Source: JAWVZS01 sp964507825 (lineage in GTDB: Archaea; Thermoproteota; Nitrososphaeria; Nitrososphaerales; Nitrosopumilaceae). From it: a DNA stretch of 7,555 bases. Made by a program: the position numbers and the translations under genes. Position 1 is the stretch's first letter. Each line of letters begins with the position of its first letter. This document shows positions 1 through 5,332 of this stretch, piece by piece. The notes below the pieces were generated by a model, which saw only the letters and a program-made list of their open reading frames with translations, was not told where the DNA came from and did not search any database. The stretch lies in contig CAZDQM010000022.1 of NCBI GenBank assembly GCA_964507825.1, forward strand, positions 1 through 7,555, written 5' to 3'.

Positions 1-216
1 TACACGCCCCAGCACAACCCGATCGAGGTGCTGTGGCGCGAGATAAAGCGCGCCGTTGCGGGGAGGTATTTTGAGGGTGGCTTTGACCAGATGAAATGGT
101 CCATCTTGCGCATGGTCTCCGGCGGCGAGGTGTGCGTCCCAAAGCTGTTCGAGTACATGCTCGACGCAATAAAAAAGGCGGGGGACGGCGCCTCCCACGC
201 GCCAATCTCGCGGTAG
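1..216 (+). CDS. IS630/Tc1-mariner-type transposase, C-terminal fragment (cut by window edge)
   Basis: The frame is open from base 1 to the TAG at 214-216 and encodes 71 residues; the start lies outside the window. It begins YTPQHNPIEVLWREIKRA, the signature of the end of the DDE domain in IS630/Tc1-mariner transposases, where the Glu of NPIE is normally the third catalytic acidic residue. These enzymes cut and paste their element, usually at TA dinucleotides. The remaining residues, with an amphipathic stretch around LRMVSGGEV and FEYMLDAIKKAG, fit the usual helical tail. An ATG at 28 exists but lies downstream of the catalytic Glu, so it is not a plausible start. The GC-rich codon use resembles the 5141-6472 genes and differs from the AT-richer DNA that follows. 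Whether the element is intact cannot be judged here; family assignment is fairly secure. Confidence 0.8.
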   Translation, partial: YTPQHNPIEVLWREIKRAVAGRYFEGGFDQMKWSILRMVSGGEVCVPKLFEYMLDAIKKAGDGASHAPISR

Positions 217-242
217 CCGCGTTGCCCGCGCTACCCGCGGCA

Positions 243-301
243 GTGCGCCTGACTGCGCACACTCCTGCAGGTTTCACGCCCGGCACGGGACCGGCCGTGC
301 C
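243..301. repeat. Two GC-rich hairpins just past the IS630-type gene
   Basis: Two perfect inverted repeats follow the transposase stop: GTGCGC (243-248) with GCGCAC (255-260), loop of 6, and GGCACGG (282-288) with CCGTGCC (295-301), loop of 6. No T-run follows either, so a terminator role is weak. They may belong to the end of the IS630-type element, but without the other end the terminal repeat cannot be identified. Confidence 0.5.
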
Positions 302-367
302 AGTCGCCTGTGACGCGTGCATGGTCGACGCGTCCCGGAGCGTGTCAGTTTAGTGGACGGGCAGATA

Positions 368-411
368 TGCAAGTACATGATCAGAAGAGTGCAAGCACAT
401 AATCATAAGAG
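368..411. repeat. Imperfect 22-base tandem duplication
   Basis: Bases 368-389 and 390-411 are two adjacent 22-base units, each starting TGCAAG and ending AAGAG, identical at 19 of 22 positions. A degenerate third start (TGCAAGAATTATC) follows close to 414. With only two clear units and no spacers this is not a CRISPR array. It could be a tandem duplication or a pair of binding sites. Confidence 0.6.
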
Positions 412-524
412 CCTGCAAGAATTATCGGATCTTTATTCAGTTCACCATGCATTCGGTTTTGTTCGGCCTTATTCTAGCGGTGTCCAGACCATGTTATACT
501 CTGCATGATTCCTGTTTAAGAGGA

Positions 525-573
525 GGCAGGAGTATCGTGCCGTGAGTTTTCACGGCACGGGTCCTTGCCTGCC
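525..573. repeat. Strong hairpin with nested outer stem
   Basis: CGTGCCGTGA (536-545) pairs perfectly with TCACGGCACG (550-559) around a 4-base loop GTTT. An outer pair GGCAGG (525-530) and CCTGCC (568-573) extends the fold. No T-run follows, and no gene ends next to it. It may be a DNA or RNA secondary-structure element or a mobile-element end; the function is unknown. Confidence 0.6.
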
Positions 574-623
574 GTGCCTAGACAATATTATTATAGCGTC
601 TTGGCCATATATTTGTTTCTATT

Positions 624-736
624 TGTAGTACGTACAAGGTCAGGTCTACTAATGCATTATACCTGACTCTGAACACATTTGGGCATGAATCCCGAATCAA
701 CCTGAGTATGTACTGTAGTACGTACAAGGTCAGGTC
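624..736 (+). repeat. Exact 23-base direct repeat (624-646 and 714-736)
   Basis: The same 23 bases, beginning TGTAGTACGTACAAGG and ending CAGGTC, occur at 624-646 and 714-736 with a period of 90 bases. The first copy overlaps the left tip of the inverted-repeat element and the second lies inside it. The start of the repeat contains the palindrome GTAGTACGTAC-like core TACGTA. Possible roles are recombinase or transposase binding sites; none is established. Confidence 0.75.
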
Positions 737-1030
737 GTCAGAGAAGGTGGCACGGGTTGACGCAGTCTTGTTTGCGTCAGACAGAATTATGAGAGGATGT
801 TGTGCGTAACAGCTGTCCGAGCCTGTCCCGCGGTCACATGCATGGTCTCGGGAGGGGGTTTTATCGGATGGAGGGGCTACGGGGATAGCAGGGATGATGT
901 CGGTAAAGTAAGCGGGCGCAGTTGCCGCTGAGGTGGGGCAGTACACACTCATGCCGATTCGGGATTTATGCCAGAATGTGTTATTCGTTTTGAAATTTCA
1001 GGTATAATGTCTCAGTCGACTTGACCTTGT
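634..1030. repeat. MITE-like element of about 400 bases with long imperfect inverted ends
   Basis: The left arm (634-707) is an inverted copy of the right arm (947-1030). In the outer block, 634-666 matches the reverse complement of 998-1030 at 28 of 33 positions, including CATTATACCTGA without mismatch. In the inner block, 671-707 matches the reverse complement of 947-983 at roughly 30 of 37 positions. The blocks are separated by 4 bases on the left and 14 on the right, an indel typical of old divergence. The tip motif ACAAGGTCARGTC occurs a third time inside, at 724-736; with the bases preceding it, 714-736 is an exact 23-base copy of 624-646. The interior has no convincing gene. The structure suggests a non-autonomous element (MITE-like) or a hairpin-forming repeat. 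No flanking target duplication was apparent by eye. Confidence 0.6.
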
Positions 1031-1259
1031 GCCAAGACAGACTCCAAAAATAATTATTACATGATATACTATACATGGTGATACGAAATGTGTCATATCA
1101 CTAAGAGAACAATGGTGATAGGTATACGATCTTGTGTCTGATTTACAATTTTGGAAATATTGACATTCCATATCTGTCAGGCATTCGATCGTGACGTTTT
1201 TGCGCCTTCTGAAGTTTGTTGCATAACTACTTACAAACCATCCGGTGTAATACAAATAA
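1031..1259. other. Gene-free spacer between the inverted-repeat element and the IS5 relic
   Basis: This is AT-rich sequence in which I see no plausible gene, RNA or strong repeat. A minus-strand open frame across 998-1255 gives a composition-driven, cysteine- and tyrosine-rich peptide without recognisable motifs. The left terminal repeat of the IS5-like relic should lie near the right end of this stretch, but none could be paired by eye. Confidence 0.4.
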
Positions 1260-2260
1260 TCATTTGATCTAATATGTCAAACCAAAAAAGCTAGAGACAG
1301 TTGCGCGTTATATCTGTTGGCAACTGACAATGCAAAATATGTCGGGCGCGGAAGGGAACTAGTAACATCTTATGATTCTGGTTGGGGGGAAGACTTGAAG
1401 AAAGTCAATTGTTCCAAGGAGGGTTACCCCGTTCAAGTATGCCGATGGATTTATCATGACCGCGGCCGCATTGAGGACCATATTAGGAATACAGTACAGG
1501 CAGCTGTCTAGGTTCATTATGGGGATGTTAGGAGGACACGACCCGCTACACTATTCCGTACTGTGCAGGAGGATAAACTGTCTTGATGTAGACATCGACG
1601 ATGGTATTGTTCGCGTCTCGGACAGGAACACACCTATGATATTGCTGGCAGGCGCGTCGGGCCTAAAGCAGTTCAACCGCGGTGAGTGGATACGTCAAAA
1701 GTGAATGGCCAGGCGCGGATTTCTCAAGATACATGTGCTGGCAGACGCAGACACCAAAAGGATACTCGCGGTAATGATAATTGATGACAAAACGGGTGAC
1801 TCTCCAGTGTTGACTGATCTGCTAGAAACCGTGGTAGAACAATAGGACGATAAACAGCAGAAAAAATGTATGACACTAATCCGTAGAAAGGCAGGTGCGG
1901 CAAGCGCTCCTACACCACACGGGGATCTGCTTATTCCTAACAACCTTGCAGAAGGCATATCGCCGCTTGCTCCGTCGTGCGGACGGCAGTTCGGCTTTCA
2001 CTAGGCATGCCTGCTGGCAGACGGAGCATACGCCTCATGAACCAACATGCAAAAATATCATGCCGTTTATTTCAATCCCGGCAAGATCTGATTCACGTGG
2101 CATGGGCTCGGAGGACGCGTAGGGAGAGGTGGTACGGGATCAGCTCGGGGGCAGTCAGAAAGCGCGCATCAATAACATCGACATGGAAGAAAAGCGGGGA
2201 ACAAGAGATACTGAAAGCGCAGGGTGGACTACAACAATAGAGTTTATGCGTAATCACATT
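1260..2260 (+). pseudogene. Decayed IS5-family DDE transposase
   Basis: The pieces line up in order with an archaeal IS5-type transposase. An N-terminal segment (YVGRGRELVTSYDSGWGEDL) runs in the frame starting at 1317. An extra C in the run 1427-1430 then shifts the frame. The next frame reads FKYADGFIMTAAALRTILG, YRQLSRFIMGMLG, CRRINCLDVDID, SGLKQFNRGEWIRQK, RRGFLKIHVLADADTKRIL and CLLADGAYAS. This frame is broken by TGA 1702, TAG 1843, TAG 2002, TGA 2038 and TGA 2089. The TGA at 1702 stands where the family usually has Trp. The first catalytic Asp, expected just before ASGLK, reads Gly. A further shift puts REVVRDQLGGSQKARINN (about 2120-2180) in another frame, and similarity fades near 2260. 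This is clearly a dead gene; the exact outer limits are uncertain. It shares no recent identity with the other two transposases. Confidence 0.8.
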
Positions 2261-2736
2261 TTCTGGCTGATTTTGTACCATGGGAATTCATTATCTAGAC
2301 GATTATGTATGAAATCTTGTACATTGATCCCATGTATCGATCTAGGGATGTTGAAGGTACATACCTGCAGCAGAAAAGGCGCCCGCGGTAGCAGACCGCG
2401 GGGCCAATAAGATCGATATGGCATGCTGTTAGTGTTTTATATGTGCAGGCAGGAATTGATATCTGAAGAAATAGAGGAACGATTTACATGAAGATAATTG
2501 GGTGAAGGTATCCTGATAGTGTATCTATCATGGAGAAAGATACACACCAACATAACAATTCATAAATCGAGCACGTTCACCCTAGAAAATTTTATGATCA
2601 AAAGATGTTTTTACCTGCGCATGAATTTGACTACTTTTTACTGGGTGATTTACACATACGATCTAATACGCTAGCATATGGTCTTGATATGGATATTTCT
2701 AGCGCATACTGTGCACTAGGCGAACGTTCTACATGC
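2261..2736. other. Gene-free AT-rich stretch between the IS5 relic and the solitary methyltransferase
   Basis: I see no credible gene on either strand. The stretch contains two hairpins. GGC-g-CCCGCGG (2378-2388) pairs with CCGCGGG-GCC (2396-2405), a GC-rich stem with one bulge. GTGTATC (2519-2525) pairs with GATACAC (2539-2545) around a 13-base loop. The first could be the terminator or right end of the IS5-like element, but no opposite end was found. Confidence 0.4.
2378..2405. repeat. GC-rich hairpin near the end of the IS5 relic
   Basis: CCCGCGG (2382-2388) and CCGCGGG (2396-2402) form a perfect 7-pair stem around TAGCAGA. It is extended by GGC (2378-2380) and GCC (2403-2405) past one bulged G. 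It stands out in otherwise AT-rich DNA, and the function is unknown. Confidence 0.5.
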
Positions 2737-2783
2737 AAAAAGGATGTCTCTTGATCGCAAGACTATTGGTGGTATTTCATACC
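2737..2783 (-). terminator. Possible terminator of the solitary methyltransferase gene
   Basis: On the minus strand, a short stem (GGTAT at 2771-2775 with ATACC at 2779-2783) starts 18 bases past the methyltransferase stop. A run of five T (2737-2741) follows about 30 bases later. Archaeal termination depends mainly on T-runs, so the T-run is the more relevant part. The evidence is weak. Confidence 0.25.
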
Positions 2784-2800
2784 TGTTTGATAGATTTGAG

Positions 2801-3760
2801 TCATCTGGTATCTGGATTGGCATTATATTTTTTGTACCTGTTTTGTACATGGTAGTCATTCTGATGAATCCTAGTTTGGGAGATCTCGGTAGCAATCCTA
2901 CGCGTTGCCGTGTCCACATATTCCTTATTGTTATCCACCATAAGAAAGTCACGGTTTGTCCTTATAGCGGCTATGGCACTAGAGCCTGATCCGCAGAATG
3001 GATCAAACACGATATCATTCTCGAATGTGTACAACTGTATGCAACGTCTTGGCAGCTCCATAGGAAATGGTGCGGGATGATTGACCTTTTTGGCACTTTC
3101 CGGACCGAAGCTCCAGACGCTTTTTGTATATTCTAGGAACTCGTCCCTTGTTATGGTACTATTGCCCTTTTCCCTGTTGAACTTTCCCTTTGAGAATATC
3201 AATATGTATTCATGTGTGTCCCTCAGCGTTGGATTTGTTGCAGACATCCATGACCCCCATGCAGTGGATGTCCCTACTCCTGCCCCCTTTTCCCAGATCA
3301 CTTCACCTCTCATGAGAAACCCGTTCTTGAGCATCAGGTTGATTATGAAGGAATGGTATGGAATGTATGGTTTACGTCCCACGTTGGCTATGTTGATGCA
3401 TGCCCTGCCGCCGTTTACAAGCACACGGTATGTTTCTGCAAACACGCCGTCAAGCATATCGCAATACTCTTCGATATTCTGGTTCTTGTCATAGTCCTTA
3501 CCCACGTTGTAGGGTGGTGATGTGACCATCAGGTGAATGCTAGAATCGGGGATGCATTCTAGACTCTTACTGTTCTTGCATAACACGGTGTTCCTGTATA
3601 CACCTATATCATTGACGGTATCGTCGGTGGCAGGTGTAATGTCGGTGAATATCTTTCTACTATAGAATCCTATTGAGTCGTGGTTCACTCTTTTAGTCCC
3701 ACCAAAGCCATTCATTGAGGATTGAGAATGTTTTTTCTTCGGAGACTGTGTTTTTATCAT
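2801..3760 (-). CDS. Solitary beta-class DNA amino-methyltransferase (N4-cytosine or N6-adenine)
   Basis: The 319-residue protein transfers a methyl group from S-adenosylmethionine to an exocyclic amino group in a specific DNA site. The motif order is that of the beta class. Catalytic motif IV TSPPYN is at 80-85. A target-recognition region follows, with GAGVGTSTAWGSWMSATNP (159-177) and HEYILIFSKG. Then come motif X around HPAPFPMELPRRC (228-240) and the AdoMet-binding motif I FDPFCGSGS (252-260). SPPY in motif IV is commoner in N4-cytosine enzymes, but this is not decisive. The start is the ATG at 3758-3760 because GGAGG lies 7 bases upstream; a GTG at 3796 would add 12 unconvincing residues. 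The ATG overlaps the stop of a small upstream ORF (ATGA). No restriction gene lies beside it, so it looks like an orphan. Codon use is more AT-rich than in the 5141-6472 genes, suggesting a separate origin. The AWGSW...NPTLRD region reminds me of archaeal CTAG-type enzymes, which is only a recollection. Confidence 0.9.
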   Translation of the reverse strand: MIKTQSPKKKHSQSSMNGFGGTKRVNHDSIGFYSRKIFTDITPATDDTVNDIGVYRNTVLCKNSKSLECIPDSSIHLMVTSPPYNVGKDYDKNQNIEEYCDMLDGVFAETYRVLVNGGRACINIANVGRKPYIPYHSFIINLMLKNGFLMRGEVIWEKGAGVGTSTAWGSWMSATNPTLRDTHEYILIFSKGKFNREKGNSTITRDEFLEYTKSVWSFGPESAKKVNHPAPFPMELPRRCIQLYTFENDIVFDPFCGSGSSAIAAIRTNRDFLMVDNNKEYVDTATRRIATEISQTRIHQNDYHVQNRYKKYNANPDTR

Positions 3761-3828
3761 TTGTCGTCCTCCATCGTGCCCTCGAGCATGGGACACCTTT
3801 CCATCTCATCCACATAAACAATTCGCAT
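3757..3828 (-). CDS. Possible 23-codon leader ORF overlapping the methyltransferase start
   Basis: ATG at 3826-3828 opens 23 codons (MRIVYVDEMERCPMLEG then TMEDDK) ending in TGA at 3757-3759, which overlaps the methyltransferase ATG as ATGA. The overlap suggests translational coupling. I do not recognise the peptide; its acidic C-terminus is also constrained because it covers the GGAGG ribosome-binding site of the next gene. The frame is open back to 3858, so it could be the tail of a degraded gene. The position is real but its expression is uncertain. Confidence 0.3.
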   Translation of the reverse strand: MRIVYVDEMERCPMLEGTMEDDK

Positions 3829-3846
3829 TACGAGAACATGTCTAGT

Positions 3847-3877
3847 GTCAGGATACTATGTCACCTGACTCATAAAA
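3847..3877 (-). promoter_or_regulatory. Putative TATA box and palindrome upstream of the solitary methyltransferase
   Basis: On the minus strand, TTTTATG (3871-3877) is a TATA-like box about 25 bases before a likely transcript start near 3848. An inverted repeat, GTCAGG (minus strand, 3869-3864) with CCTGAC (minus strand, 3852-3847), sits between box and start, where a repressor would block transcription. GTCAGGT...ACCTGAC arms also occur at 639-667, but the sequence between them differs. Confidence 0.35.
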
Positions 3878-3890
3878 GCACGATGCAAAA

Positions 3891-3908
3891 GGTGGAGTGG
3901 ACCCCACC
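3891..3908. repeat. Near-palindrome between the methyltransferase promoter and the IS6-like gene
   Basis: GGTGGAGTGGACCCCACC has arms GGTGG (3891-3895) and CCACC (3904-3908). It lies 62 bases beyond the end of the IS6-like transposase, where a terminal repeat could be, but no matching sequence was found near 4914-5040. The role is unknown. Confidence 0.35.
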
Positions 3909-3969
3909 GGTACTGCTTCCAATTCGGGTGGTCGGTTCTAGGCATGGGAATCCTGATCTTCTTTGAAAT

Positions 3970-4913
3970 TCAGTCCCGGTTGTGGTAACCCGGTATTCTC
4001 TGGTTCGTTGCGATCAGGTGCAGGCGGCTGTTCTGGATGATCGTTTTCCATTTATTCGCTCCCTCGGTGTGGGTTCCGGCGGCCTCGGCAGGCGTTCTGT
4101 TCCTGAGTGCGTCATGCCCGCGCACATGGTTGTAATGCACCTTCATGCCGTCAAAGACCGGGGTGTTGGACGTGCCAAGCCCCTGAATGTCTTTTCGCGG
4201 TCGCGTATGGTTCCGTTCAGGCGTTCCATCTTGTTGTTCGATGGGTGGTAGTTTGCATTGGTTGGCTTGTCCGTGTGGCCGATACGTTTGCTCCGCAGGC
4301 CCGCATCGGATTTGTGGTAGGTCTTATTCCTAAATATCTTGCGGGCGGCCTTCTGATAGGCGGGCAGGCCGTCAGTTATCATGACTATGGGATTCTTGCC
4401 CGCCGCGTCCTTTGTCATTTTGAAGATGTTGTATGCGTCGTGCTTGTCCTTTAAGTCGGCCCGTTCGCCCGTAAGCCAGTACCGGGTGTCGTCGTCCATG
4501 GTCGCGAACAGGTAGTATTTCTGGCCGTTTACCCTGACCCACACTTCGTCCCCGCGGTACCAGTTGCCCACTTTTGGTTTGAGGCTGCCCGTAAACAGCC
4601 CGGCTATCTTGGAGTACCTTTCAACCCACTTGTAGACTGCCGAGTCCGAGACCTTGATCCCGCGCACGGCGAGCGCATCGTAGACCGCACGCGTGGACAT
4701 GCCCGAATAGAACAGGTGTAGCGCCTAGAATACGATGGCCAGGCTGTGTCGCCTGTACCGGAACCCGAAGTTTGCGGAGAATCTTTTGCCGCATGAGTTA
4801 CACTTGATCAACTGTACGTCCCCGGATTTGTTGTGCCGCACCCCCTCTTTCCTGATGCTGTCGGAGTGGCAATACTTGCACATCCTGCCCGCGTCGTGGG
4901 ATTCAACCTTCAT
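3970..4913 (-). pseudogene. IS6-like (zinc-ribbon DDE) transposase broken by one amber codon and one deletion
   Basis: The start is the ATG at 4911-4913, with GGAG close upstream. A zinc ribbon opens the protein (C12, C15, C38, C41), followed by a helix-turn-helix (about 72-98). The DDE domain carries D122 (YRGDEVWV), D181 (MITDGL) and E230 (NNKMERLNGT), then REKTFRGL. All catalytic residues are present. There are two lesions. TAG at 4725-4727 replaces codon 63 between LAIVF and ALHLFYSGMS. A missing base in the C pair at 4175-4176 shifts the frame after FRGL, giving a false end at 4143. The other frame continues with the expected tail: TPVFDGMKVHYNHVRGHDAL, RTPAEAAG, and stop TGA at 3970-3972. 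Restoring both gives about 315 residues, normal for zinc-ribbon members. The decay is slight, so inactivation was probably recent, unless one of the lesions is an assembly error. I found no convincing terminal repeats. Confidence 0.85.
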
Positions 4914-4982
4914 GTGGCACGTCTCCTAAAAATTATATGATGGGGAATGAAAGCCCGCTCAGACTGCAAATCGTTCGTCATT

Positions 4983-5002
4983 GGTCCCGCGGCAACGGGG
5001 CC
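4983..5002. repeat. Hairpin between the IS6-like gene and the AbrB operator region
   Basis: GGTCCCG (4983-4989) pairs with CGGGGCC (4996-5002), with one G-T pair, around a 6-base loop; TTTGGCTC follows on the plus strand. It could be a weak terminator or part of an IS end. No paired end was seen on the other side of the transposase. Confidence 0.35.
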
Positions 5003-5044
5003 TTTGGCTCTTATCTTTCTCATCATCACGAATGCTTTCATATT

Positions 5045-5140
5045 GTAGGTAAGCATCTTGCCCTATATAAATTATAGGTAAATTACCTTACCTACATACA
5101 TTCTAGGTGAGTTAATATTGTAGCAAGATAACTTACCTAC
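5045..5140 (+). promoter_or_regulatory. Nested inverted-repeat operator array and promoter of the AbrB-methyltransferase operon
   Basis: Five copies of a TAGGTAAG-type motif lie here: GTAGGTAAG (5045-5053), ATAGGTAAA (5074-5082), CTTACCTAC (5087-5095), CTAGGTGAG (5103-5111) and CTTACCTAC (5132-5140). The outer arms are longer: 5045-5061 reads as the reverse complement of 5123-5140 apart from a one-base indel and one mismatch, joining GTAGGTAAG to ATCTTGC. Nested inside, TAGGTAA (5075-5081) and TTACCTA (5088-5094) form a second perfect inverted repeat. TATA-like boxes are CTATATAAAT (5062-5071) and GTTAATATTG (5111-5120). The latter is about 25 bases before the ATG, implying a leaderless transcript, with motif copies on both sides of it. 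The last copy abuts the start codon. By analogy with AbrB-family autoregulation, I infer that the 5141-5326 product binds here. Confidence 0.7.
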
Positions 5141-5326
5141 ATGGGCAGAATGGAAACGAACGAAACCGTACTGACGCTGGCCGTGTCAAGGAGCAACTCG
5201 CTCAGGACGACCGTCCCGATGCATATCATCAAAAAACTAAACTTAGCAAAGGGGGACGCCGTGGAGTGGGACATTGACAAGGTGGGCGGCAAATGGATCG
5301 CAACCATCAGCAAGAAGGTGGAGTGA
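5141..5326 (+). CDS. AbrB/MazE-type DNA-binding regulator, likely controller of the restriction-modification locus
   Basis: The 61-residue protein has the SpoVT/AbrB swapped-hairpin signature: SRSNSLRTTVPMHIIKKLNL (16-35), then KGDAVEWDI (38-46) and a closing strand GGKWIATISKK. Such proteins dimerise into a beta-barrel that binds palindromic or repeated DNA, often their own promoter, and serve as transition regulators or antitoxins. The start is the ATG at 5141, directly behind an operator half-site; a second in-frame ATG at 5150 would lose three residues. No ribosome-binding site is visible, in keeping with a leaderless message. The TGA at 5324-5326 is only 6 bases before the methyltransferase ATG, so the two form an operon. 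No toxin gene follows, which argues against an antitoxin role and for a controller of the methyltransferase. The family call is strong; the target is inferred from the operator array. Confidence 0.85.
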   Translation: MGRMETNETVLTLAVSRSNSLRTTVPMHIIKKLNLAKGDAVEWDIDKVGGKWIATISKKVE

Positions 5327-5332
5327 GAGTTA

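Larger units (their letters stand above)
302..633. other. Gene-free AT-richer stretch downstream of the IS630-type gene
   Basis: No frame here looks like a protein. Composition shifts visibly from GC-rich to AT-richer near 350-360, which could mark the boundary of the mobile element. The stretch holds a 22-base tandem duplication (368-411) and a strong hairpin (525-573), listed separately. GACGCGT occurs twice as a short direct repeat close to 311-335. Confidence 0.4.

Noticed and set aside
368..411. Tandem repeat considered as a CRISPR start
   Set aside because: The units are directly adjacent with no spacer, and no cas gene is present.
578..952. A 124-codon minus-strand frame inside the inverted-repeat element
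   Set aside because: It shows no recognisable motif. Its repeated LTLYVLQ stretch simply reflects the 23-base DNA repeat, and it runs through an inverted-repeat arm.
998..1255. An 85-codon minus-strand frame
   Set aside because: Its composition is unlike a normal protein, it has no motif, and it overlaps the right arm of the inverted-repeat element.
2744..2989. Plus-strand frame with a membrane-like segment (IGIIFFVPVLYMVVIL)
   Set aside because: It is largely antisense to the C-terminal coding region of the first methyltransferase; the hydrophobic run comes from the complementary codons.
5141..5326. AbrB-type protein as an antitoxin of a MazEF-type pair
   Set aside because: The next gene, 6 bases away, is a full methyltransferase, and no small toxin-like ORF is adjacent on either side.
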